From Sideroxydans sp. (lineage in GTDB: Bacteria > Pseudomonadota > Gammaproteobacteria > Burkholderiales > Gallionellaceae): a stretch of 64,000 nucleotides of DNA. The stretch covers positions 1 through 64,000 of the forward strand of contig DAIDAG010000080.1 of the NCBI GenBank assembly GCA_027310725.1, in the 5' to 3' direction. The notes under the pieces were generated by a model. The model ran no database searches and had not been told where the DNA came from. It saw only the letters and a list, made by a program, of their open reading frames with translations. A program made the translations under genes and the position numbers. Positions within the stretch are counted from its first letter, which is position 1. Each line of letters starts with the position of its first letter. Shown piece by piece: positions 10,203 through 18,437 of this stretch.

Positions 10203-11027
10203 GTGGATATACATGATGCGCTTGAGATAGTCAGCAAGACCGACCCCGGGATGGTGCGCTCGCATAATGAGGACAGCGTCACTTACGATGCGGATCTCGG
10301 GTTGGTGGTGCTGGCGGACGGCATGGGCGGATATAATGCCGGCGAAGTGGCGAGCGGGATCGCCGTTTCGGTACTGTCCAGCGAGGTGAGGCACCGTCTT
10401 CAGGATGCGCACCCGGAAGACCTGGACGGTGCGGGCGAGGAACTGGGTGTGGTTTTGCTGCGCGACAACGTGAAGAAGGCGAATCTGTCCATCTTCCGTG
10501 CAGCGCAGAGTCAGCCGCAATATGCCGGGATGGGCACGACCATCGTCACTGCGCTGTTCTACGATGATCGGGTGGCAGTGGTGCATGTAGGCGATTCGCG
10601 CATGTATCGTTTGCGCGGCGATGAGTTTGAGTCCGTAACGCGCGATCATTCGCTGCTGCAGGAGCAGATAGACAGCGGAATGATCAGCAAGGAAGACGCG
10701 CGCTTGTCCAAGAACAAGAATCTGGTGACTCGCGCGGTCGGCATCGATGCCGACGTCGACCCCGAATTGCATGTGCATGAGGTTCAAGTCGGCGACATAT
10801 ATTTGTTGTGCTCCGACGGTCTGAACGATATGGTCGAGGATGAAGATATCGGGACGACGCTGCAGATGCTGCAGAACAATTTGCCTTTGGCGGCAACCCA
10901 GCTGATACAACTGGCCAATGACAATGGCGGGCGCGACAACGTGTCGGTCATCCTGGTCAAGGTAAAGGGGCGTTACACCGCCCCTCGCGGATGGTGGCAG
11001 AAGTTGTATTCATGGTTCGGAAATTGA
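10203..11027 (+). CDS. PP2C-family Ser/Thr protein phosphatase (Stp1-like)
   Basis: GTG start; SKTDPGMVRSHNEDSV, LVVLADGMGGYNAGEVASGIAV, VVHVGDSRMYRLR, LCSDGLNDMV, NDNGGRDNVSVILV. Confidence 0.94.
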   Translation: MDIHDALEIVSKTDPGMVRSHNEDSVTYDADLGLVVLADGMGGYNAGEVASGIAVSVLSSEVRHRLQDAHPEDLDGAGEELGVVLLRDNVKKANLSIFRAAQSQPQYAGMGTTIVTALFYDDRVAVVHVGDSRMYRLRGDEFESVTRDHSLLQEQIDSGMISKEDARLSKNKNLVTRAVGIDADVDPELHVHEVQVGDIYLLCSDGLNDMVEDEDIGTTLQMLQNNLPLAATQLIQLANDNGGRDNVSVILVKVKGRYTAPRGWWQKLYSWFGN

Positions 11028-11059
11028 GATAGCAAGAATTAACTACGGGGATTGATGAT

Positions 11060-11800
11060 ATGCCGGCTAAATTGATACTCAGCATGGACGGAGCGGTGCT
11101 GAAAGAATATCCGCTGAACAAGGAGCGCACCACGATAGGGCGCAAGCCGCACAACGATATCGTGATCGACAACCTTGCGGTGAGCAGTGATCACGCCGCC
11201 ATCGTTACTATCCTGAACGATTCTTTCCTGGAAGACCTGGATAGCACCAACGGATTGGCCGTCAACGGTACGCCGACAAAAAAGCACTTCTTGCAGAACA
11301 ATGACGTGATCGAGATCGGCAAGTACAAATTGAAATATCTGAACGATCAGCCCACGCAGACTTCGGCGGCAGACTTTGAGAAGACCATGGTATTGCGCGC
11401 TCCGGTCAAGATGTCGCCGAAGGAAGGTTTTGCCAAGTCCCCTCTGGATGTCACTGTGACGCGCAAAACGGAAGCGACCGCACAGTTCAATGCAACAAAC
11501 AGCGGCATGGTAGCCGAAGCATCGGCAGGGCAACCTCCGGCAGCAGTGGTGCAAATATTGAACGGCCCCAATGCGGGCAAAGAGCTGGAACTGGTCAAGA
11601 ACCTGACGACGCTGGGCAAGCCCGGAGTGCAAGTGGCGGTGCTGGCGCGCCGTCCGCACGGGTTTTTCATCACCCACGTGGAAGGTGGCAGCTTCCCTAC
11701 CGTGAACGGTTCGTCTATAGGTGAGCAACCGCACCAATTGAGAGACCATGACCTCATCGAACTGGCCGGGGTAAAGATGGAGTTCTACTTCAAGACCTGA
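11060..11800 (+). CDS. Double FHA-domain protein
   Basis: N-terminal FHA: TTIGRKPHNDIVIDNLAVSSDHAAI..LEDLDSTNGLAVNG; second, divergent FHA-like C-terminus: TTLGKPGVQVAVLARRPHGFFITHVEG..PTVNGSSIG. Confidence 0.85.
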   Translation: MPAKLILSMDGAVLKEYPLNKERTTIGRKPHNDIVIDNLAVSSDHAAIVTILNDSFLEDLDSTNGLAVNGTPTKKHFLQNNDVIEIGKYKLKYLNDQPTQTSAADFEKTMVLRAPVKMSPKEGFAKSPLDVTVTRKTEATAQFNATNSGMVAEASAGQPPAAVVQILNGPNAGKELELVKNLTTLGKPGVQVAVLARRPHGFFITHVEGGSFPTVNGSSIGEQPHQLRDHDLIELAGVKMEFYFKT

Positions 11801-11855
11801 TTACTTCAGTGATCAGTCGACGCGCAATCCGGCGGGGGGAAAGGCGGGGCGGCAG

Positions 11856-14087
11856 GTGAAGAGGCACGCACTTCTTATTGCGCTCGGTCTTTCGCTGGTA
11901 CTCCTGTTTATGGGCGATGCGGCCAGGTTCTACCGTTTGGGCTTCGTCCGGTTCATCGACGCAAAACTCTACGATTACCGTTTGCGGCTGACCTTGCCGA
12001 ACAAGGGTGACGATCGCATCGTCATTCTCGACATCGACGAAAAGAGCCTGAAAGAAGAAGGGCGTTGGCCGTGGGGGAGGGACAAGTTGGCAGCGCTGAT
12101 GGACAAACTGTTCGAACATTACGGTGTTGCGGTGGTCGGCTTCGACGTGGTGTTCGCCGAAAAGGACAACAGTTCCGGCCTGAAAGTATTGCAGGAGTTG
12201 GGGAAGAATCAGCTCAAGAACGTGGCACAGTTCCAGTCCGTGTTAACCCGGATCCAGCCTCACCTCGAATACGACAAACTTTTCGCCGACAAGATCCGGC
12301 ACCGAAGCGTGGTGCTGGGATACTATTTCAGCAACGGCGAGCGCGGTTCCGCCAAGAGCATTTCCGGCGTCCTGCCGGAACCGGTTTTCCCCGCTGGGAC
12401 TTTCAAGGGGCGACCGATCTCGTTCATGCGCTGGGACAGCTACGGGGGGAACCTGCCTGAGTTGCAAAGCAGCGCGGAATCGGCCGGGCACTTCAATCCG
12501 GTGGTCGATTTCGACGGGGTAGTGCGCCGTGTGCCGATGATCGTCGAATACGATGGGGCGTATTACGAATCCCTGTCACTGGCAGTCGCGCGCGCGGTAC
12601 TGGGTATGCCAAAATTATCTCCAGGTTATGCGACAGGCAAAGACAAGAACTATGGCGGATTGGAGTGGCTGACGCTGGAGTCGGCACAGGGCAATTTGCG
12701 TATTCCGGTGGATGCTGAGGTCAGCGCGCTGGTGTCTTATCGGGGAAGACGCGGAACGTTCCGTTACATCTCGGCATCGGACGTGCTGCATGAGCGCACC
12801 CCGCTGGCAGACCTGCAAAACAAGATCGTGCTGGTGGGCACTTCCGCGCCGGGATTGATGGATATGCGTTCCACGCCGGTCGGCGAGGTCTATCCCGGAG
12901 TGGAAGTCCATGCCAACATGATCAGCGGCATCCTCAATCAGGACATCAGGCAGAACCCCCCTTATGTGCTGGGTGCGAACGTGCTGATGTTGCTGGTCGT
13001 CGGGGTTGCATTGGCTATTCTTCTGCCCCTGCTGGGTCCGATCTACGGCACCCTGCTTTCGACGGGTGTGCTGCTGCTTGAAGTCATCGTCAATGGTTCG
13101 TTGTGGGAATACGGCAATATCGCGCTACCTTTGGCGGGCGGACTGACCATGGTCTTCGCTTTGTTCGCGCTGAACATGACCTACGGCTACTTTACAACGG
13201 AACGTACCAAGCGACAGATTACCGGCTTGTTCGGCCAGTATGTGCCGAGCGAAGTGGTGGACGAGATGAGCAAAAATCCGGAGCAGGTTTCGATGGAAGG
13301 CGAAAGCCGGGAAATGACCGTCCTGTTCTCGGATGTGCGCGGCTTCACCACGATCTCGGAAGGGCTGGAACCCAGGGAATTGTCGCTATTGATGAACGAG
13401 TTTCTGACGCCTCTCTCGCGTGTGATCTACAGCCATCGCGGCACAATTGATAAATACATGGGCGACTGTATCATGGCGTTCTGGGGAGCGCCTTTGCCCG
13501 ATACACGCCATGCGTATCACGCCGTGCTGTCAGGGCTGGAAATGCAGCGCGCGTTGAGCGACCTGCAGCCGCATTTCAGGGAACGCGGCTGGCCGAACAT
13601 TGCCATTGGCGTCGGCATCAATACCGGACGGGTGAGCGTCGGCAACATGGGCTCCGAGGTGCGCATGGCTTATACGGTGATGGGTGATGCGGTCAATCTG
13701 GCAGCGCGTCTGGAAGGTATTACCAAGGAGTATGGAGTCGGTGTGCTGGTGGGAGAGGTGACCAAGAAAGAGGCCCCGGAATTTGTCTATCGCGAACTTG
13801 ATTTGGTACGCGTCAAAGGAAAAGACAAACCGGTGGCAGTCTACGAACCAATCGGCCCGGTCGGAGAGGTCGAATTCTCCGTGCTTGAAGAAATCAGGCT
13901 GTTCCAGCAGGCGCTGAGATTTTATCGCAAGCAGGAATGGGACAAGGCGGAACTGCAACTGTATGGCCTGTCGAAGATCGCTCCGCAGGAGAAATTGTAT
14001 GGGGTGTACGGCGAGCGCGTCGCCTACTACCGCAGCAATCCGCCGGGTGAGAACTGGGACGGCGTGTTCGTCTTCGGGACGAAATAA
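11856..14087 (+). CDS. CHASE2-domain class III adenylate/guanylate cyclase
   Basis: CHASE2 (RIVILDIDEKSLKEEGRWPWGRDKLAALMDKLFEHYGVAVVGFDVVFAE), three TM helices, cyclase domain MTVLFSDVRGFTTISE...GTIDKYMGDCIMAFWGAP...AYTVMGDAVNLAARLE. Confidence 0.93.
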   Translation: MKRHALLIALGLSLVLLFMGDAARFYRLGFVRFIDAKLYDYRLRLTLPNKGDDRIVILDIDEKSLKEEGRWPWGRDKLAALMDKLFEHYGVAVVGFDVVFAEKDNSSGLKVLQELGKNQLKNVAQFQSVLTRIQPHLEYDKLFADKIRHRSVVLGYYFSNGERGSAKSISGVLPEPVFPAGTFKGRPISFMRWDSYGGNLPELQSSAESAGHFNPVVDFDGVVRRVPMIVEYDGAYYESLSLAVARAVLGMPKLSPGYATGKDKNYGGLEWLTLESAQGNLRIPVDAEVSALVSYRGRRGTFRYISASDVLHERTPLADLQNKIVLVGTSAPGLMDMRSTPVGEVYPGVEVHANMISGILNQDIRQNPPYVLGANVLMLLVVGVALAILLPLLGPIYGTLLSTGVLLLEVIVNGSLWEYGNIALPLAGGLTMVFALFALNMTYGYFTTERTKRQITGLFGQYVPSEVVDEMSKNPEQVSMEGESREMTVLFSDVRGFTTISEGLEPRELSLLMNEFLTPLSRVIYSHRGTIDKYMGDCIMAFWGAPLPDTRHAYHAVLSGLEMQRALSDLQPHFRERGWPNIAIGVGINTGRVSVGNMGSEVRMAYTVMGDAVNLAARLEGITKEYGVGVLVGEVTKKEAPEFVYRELDLVRVKGKDKPVAVYEPIGPVGEVEFSVLEEIRLFQQALRFYRKQEWDKAELQLYGLSKIAPQEKLYGVYGERVAYYRSNPPGENWDGVFVFGTK

Positions 14088-14119
14088 GGCCGGGAGGACC
14101 GCGAAAGGATGTCTCAAAA

Positions 14120-14884
14120 ATGAAACTGAGAATATTGGGATGCAGCGGCGGTATCGGGGGCAATTTGCGCACCACCTCGATGGTGCTCGACCACGATGTG
14201 CTGATCGATGCCGGAACCGGTGTCGGCGATCTGAGTCTGGCCGAGATGAGCATGATCGACCACGTCTTTGTGACCCATTCCCATCTCGATCACATTGCCT
14301 GTCTGCCTCTGCTCATTGACAGCGTGGGATTCATGCGCGACCAGCCTTTGGTCATTCATGCGACCGACGAGACGTTGAGCATTCTCAAGCAGCATATTTT
14401 CAATTGGGAGATATGGCCGGATTTCAGTGAGATACCCAGTTTGCACCAGCCCATCTTGCGTTACGAGCGGATTGCGCTGGGTGAAACGGTGGAAATCGGT
14501 GGCCGCAAGATCACACCACTGCCGGCGAATCACGTGGTTCCGGCGGTAGGCTTTCAGATCGATAGCGGGAGGAAAAGCCTGGTGTTCAGCGGAGACACGA
14601 CCACGTGCGATGCCTTGTGGGAGGCGGTCAACCGTATCCGGAACCTGGAATATCTGATCGTCGAAACCGCATTCTCGAACGCGGAAATGGATCTTGCCGT
14701 TATTTCCAAACACCTATGCCCTTCTTTGCTGGCTGAAGAGCTGGACAAACTCACGCTTCATCCCAAGATATATATCTCGCACCTGAAGCCGGGCGAGATC
14801 GAACTGACGATGCAGGAAATCGGTGAGTGCGTGCAGAAATTTGTACCGAAGATGCTGCAAAACGGACAGGTGTTCGAGTTCTAG
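14120..14884 (+). CDS. Metallo-beta-lactamase-fold hydrolase, possible 3',5'-cyclic-nucleotide phosphodiesterase
   Basis: HSHLDHI metal motif, LVFSGDTTTCDALWEAV, SHLKPGE. The cNMP PDE assignment is suggested by family resemblance and neighbours. Confidence 0.75.
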   Translation: MKLRILGCSGGIGGNLRTTSMVLDHDVLIDAGTGVGDLSLAEMSMIDHVFVTHSHLDHIACLPLLIDSVGFMRDQPLVIHATDETLSILKQHIFNWEIWPDFSEIPSLHQPILRYERIALGETVEIGGRKITPLPANHVVPAVGFQIDSGRKSLVFSGDTTTCDALWEAVNRIRNLEYLIVETAFSNAEMDLAVISKHLCPSLLAEELDKLTLHPKIYISHLKPGEIELTMQEIGECVQKFVPKMLQNGQVFEF

Positions 14885-14900
14885 CGGCCATAGGGACATT

Positions 14901-15980
14901 ATGCAGGATATCCTCGACATCAGAATACTCGCTGCGCTGGAACCGATCTCGTCGTTCAGCCCGGCGCGCCTGCGCGAACTGCTCGACTATTGCCATGTGG
15001 AAAGCCTGGCACAGGGCAGCGACCCGTTCAGTGAGCATCCGCCTACCGGGCAGTCGGTCTATTTGTTGCGCGGTGAACTGGAGGTGGTGTACGAGGATGG
15101 CAATCGGGTGCTGATCCGGTCCGGCTCGGAATGGGCGCGTCACCCTATAGGCAAGCGTCAGCCGGCCATCCGCTCGGCGCAGGCCTTGAGCGATGTGCAA
15201 CTGCTTCGCGTGAATGACGACCTGCTGGATCGTATGGTGACATGGGATCAGTTCGCCTATCACGACGATGCGAGGTCGACGGCGTTGAAGGATGGCTCGG
15301 AATCGGCGCTGAAAAGGCTGCTCAATTCCGGCATGTTCAGCGCGGAAAATCTGAGCAACAGCCCGTTTGCACATCTGCCGTCTGCCAATATCGGTAAACT
15401 GCTGAACTGCATCGAAGCGATCGCGGTATGGGACAAGGATGTCATCATCCGCGAAGGCGATGATGGCGATTATTACTACCTGATCGAAAGCGGGCGCGCG
15501 CAAGTCACGCGCCTGGTTGGCGGGGCGAATCTGGTATTGGCAGAACTCAAGGCGGGCGATGTCTTCGGGGAGGAAGCGCTGATCTCGGATTCCAAACGCA
15601 ACGCCACGGTGACGATGAAGAGCAACGGCGTGCTGTTGAGACTGAAGAAACAGGATTTCCTGAAGTTGATGCAGGAACCCCTGTTGCATCGCATCAGTTA
15701 CGAGGATGCCGGGAAGAAAACAGCTCAGGGTGCAATCTGGCTGGATGTGCGCCATCCGCCTGAATACCGGTACGACAAGTTGCCGGGAGCGATCAATGTG
15801 CCGCTCAATGACATCCGCAATGCGATCGGGGTGCTCAGCAAGGCAACAACGTATATCGCCTATTGCCAGAGCGGGCGGCGCAGTGCGGCCGCCGCATTCA
15901 TTCTGGCGCAGGCCGGATACGACGTGTATGTTCTGGAGAACGGTTTGTGGTCTGTGCCCAAGGCACAGCAGCAACAATAG
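14901..15980 (+). CDS. Cyclic-nucleotide-binding domain protein fused to a C-terminal rhodanese domain
   Basis: cNMP-binding fold GDDGDYYYLIESGRAQVTRLVGGANLVLAELKAGDVFGEEALISDSKRNATV; rhodanese IWLDVRHPPEYRYDKLPGAINVPL...YCQSGRRSAAAAFIL. Start at internal ATG 14901. Confidence 0.88.
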   Translation: MQDILDIRILAALEPISSFSPARLRELLDYCHVESLAQGSDPFSEHPPTGQSVYLLRGELEVVYEDGNRVLIRSGSEWARHPIGKRQPAIRSAQALSDVQLLRVNDDLLDRMVTWDQFAYHDDARSTALKDGSESALKRLLNSGMFSAENLSNSPFAHLPSANIGKLLNCIEAIAVWDKDVIIREGDDGDYYYLIESGRAQVTRLVGGANLVLAELKAGDVFGEEALISDSKRNATVTMKSNGVLLRLKKQDFLKLMQEPLLHRISYEDAGKKTAQGAIWLDVRHPPEYRYDKLPGAINVPLNDIRNAIGVLSKATTYIAYCQSGRRSAAAAFILAQAGYDVYVLENGLWSVPKAQQQQ

Positions 15981-16006
15981 TAGCTGAAAGGTTGAGGAGA
16001 AAGAGA

Positions 16007-18406
16007 ATGGCGAGTCCGGTACAAGGCAATATGAACGAAATGGGGTTGCGGTTGGAGTTCACCAGGAACCTCAACCACGTCACCAACAAGATCCACGCCA
16101 CCAGCAACATCGACGAGATCATGCTGGATGTCAGCAAGGACATCTGCACCTTGTTCAATGCCGACCGCCTGACCATCTACGTGGTGGGTGAGGACAAAGC
16201 GTCGCTGATCTCCAAGGTCAAGACCGGACTGAATTCGTTCAAGGATCTGAAGCTGCCCATCGCCGAACAAAGCATTGCGGGTTATGCCGCATTCCACAAG
16301 AAGTTGCTCAATCTCAAGGACGTTTACGATGAGCAGGAACTGGCTGCTTTCAGCACGACGTTGCGCTTTCTGCAGGATGTAGACCGGCGCACCGGTTACC
16401 GTACCAAACAGATGCTGGTTGCACCGATAGTCGATGTGGAGGGAAGCGACCTGATCGGGGTGATGCAGGTCATCAACAACAAGGCCGGCATCCCTTTTCC
16501 GTCGATGGTGGAAGAGGGAGCGCGCGAACTGGCACAAACCCTGGCGGTCGCCCTCAAGCAACGCCAGCAACAGGCCAACACGGTCAAGACCAAATACGAC
16601 TACCTCGTTTCAGATGCGGTGATGTCCGCGGCAGAATTCGAACTGGCAACGCGCACCGCGCGGCGCAAGGGTGTGGATGTGGAAGATGTTCTGCTGGATG
16701 AGTTCCAGGTCAAGCCGGAAGCGCTGGGCAAGGCGTTGTCCAGTTTTTTCGGTGTGCCTTATGAGCCGCTCAAGACGGACCGGATCAAGCCGTCCGAACT
16801 CCTGCGCAACCTGAAACGCGAATATGTGGCAAGCAGCCATTGGGTGCCGGTGGACGATACCCCGGAGGGCGTGATCATTCTCACCACCGACCCGGAACGT
16901 ATACAGGCGTCGCGGGTGGTCAACAATATTTTCCCCAAGAACAGGCTGATCTATAAAGTATGTACACAGCGCGAATTCAAGGCCACGCTGGACCAGTTTT
17001 ATGGCGGCGGCGCCGCCGGCGGGGTGGGCGATATCACCGGCAGCTTTGAAGATACTGGCTCCATGGATGACCTGCTGACTTCTTTGGGAAGCGGGGATGA
17101 AGAGGAAGTGGGCGGTGCCAGCCAGGACGAAGTCAGCGCCGCGGCGGATAACGAACTCGTCAAACTGGTCAATAAGATCATCATCGATGCCTACAAGATG
17201 GGGGCCTCGGATATTCATATCGAGCCGCAACCTGGCAAAGGCAAGACGGGAATCCGTTTGCGCAAGGACGGTTCGCTGTTGAACTACATCGAAGTGCCTT
17301 CCACCTATCGCAATGCGATGATCACGCGCCTCAAGATCATGTGCGACCTCGATATCTCCGAGAAGCGCAAGCCGCAGGACGGCAAGATCAAGTTCAAGAA
17401 ATACGGTCCCCTGGATATCGAGTTGCGCGTTGCGACCATTCCCTCGCAGGGCGGCGTGGAAGATGTGGTGATGCGTATTCTCGCTTCCGGCGAACCCATA
17501 CCGCTGGATAACATGGGTTTTTCGGCGCGGAATCTTGAGTTGGTGAAAAAAACCATCAGCAAACCTTACGGCCTGTTCTTCGTATGCGGCCCGACCGGTT
17601 CCGGTAAAACGACTACGCTGCACTCCATCCTGAAACACATCAACACGCCGGATACCAAGATATGGACGGTGGAAGATCCGGTGGAAATCACGCAAAAAGG
17701 CCTGCGCCAGGTGCAGGTCAACAAGAAGGCCGGCCTGGACTTCGCTTCCATCATGCGCTCATTCCTGCGCGCCGATCCGGACGTGATCATGGTGGGTGAA
17801 ATGCGCGACAAGGAGACGGTTTCCACCGGCATCGAAGCTTCGCTCACCGGCCACCTAGTGTTCGCCACCCTGCACACCAATAGCGCGCCGGAGTCGATCA
17901 TCCGCTTGCTCGATATGGGCATGGACCCATTCAACTTCGCGGATGCTCTGCTCGGCATCCTTGCGCAACGTCTGGCCAAGCGTTTATGCAAGGACTGCAA
18001 GAAAGTTCACATCGCGTCGCAGGATGAGATCAAAGCGCTGCTCACCGAATATGCCGAGGAGATGCGCAGCACCGAGACCTGGAAAAAGGATCCAAATGCC
18101 GCTTACAAGGCGCTGTATGGGGAATGGGTCAAACTGTTTGGCGATGACAAAGGCCAGATCAAGCTTTACGAAAAAGTGGGTTGCGATAAATGCTCCGGCA
18201 CGGGTTATCGCGGGCGTGTCGGTTTGCACGAATTGCTGATCGGTACCGATGCGGTCAAGAAAGCCATCCAGGGACATGCGCGGGTTGCCGAGCTTTTTGC
18301 GCTTGCGCTGGAAGAAGGGATGCGTACCCTGAAACAGGACGGTATCGAAAAGGTCCTGAGCGGCATCACCGACATCCATCAAGTGCGCGCCGTTTGTATC
18401 AAGTAG
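16007..18406 (+). CDS. GspE/PilB-family assembly ATPase with N-terminal GAF domain
   Basis: GAF-like N-terminus (LDVSKDICTLFNADRLTIYVV...APIVDVEGSDLIGVMQVINNK), GspE_N-like region, Walker A GPTGSGKTTTLHSIL, Asp-box IWTVEDPVEI, Walker B DPDVIMVGEMRD, tetracysteine CKDC...CDKCSGTGYRGR. Start at internal ATG. Confidence 0.92.
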   Translation: MASPVQGNMNEMGLRLEFTRNLNHVTNKIHATSNIDEIMLDVSKDICTLFNADRLTIYVVGEDKASLISKVKTGLNSFKDLKLPIAEQSIAGYAAFHKKLLNLKDVYDEQELAAFSTTLRFLQDVDRRTGYRTKQMLVAPIVDVEGSDLIGVMQVINNKAGIPFPSMVEEGARELAQTLAVALKQRQQQANTVKTKYDYLVSDAVMSAAEFELATRTARRKGVDVEDVLLDEFQVKPEALGKALSSFFGVPYEPLKTDRIKPSELLRNLKREYVASSHWVPVDDTPEGVIILTTDPERIQASRVVNNIFPKNRLIYKVCTQREFKATLDQFYGGGAAGGVGDITGSFEDTGSMDDLLTSLGSGDEEEVGGASQDEVSAAADNELVKLVNKIIIDAYKMGASDIHIEPQPGKGKTGIRLRKDGSLLNYIEVPSTYRNAMITRLKIMCDLDISEKRKPQDGKIKFKKYGPLDIELRVATIPSQGGVEDVVMRILASGEPIPLDNMGFSARNLELVKKTISKPYGLFFVCGPTGSGKTTTLHSILKHINTPDTKIWTVEDPVEITQKGLRQVQVNKKAGLDFASIMRSFLRADPDVIMVGEMRDKETVSTGIEASLTGHLVFATLHTNSAPESIIRLLDMGMDPFNFADALLGILAQRLAKRLCKDCKKVHIASQDEIKALLTEYAEEMRSTETWKKDPNAAYKALYGEWVKLFGDDKGQIKLYEKVGCDKCSGTGYRGRVGLHELLIGTDAVKKAIQGHARVAELFALALEEGMRTLKQDGIEKVLSGITDIHQVRAVCIK

Positions 18407-18437
18407 CTTTCATGCCATAGCGGGATCAGGAAAAGTC

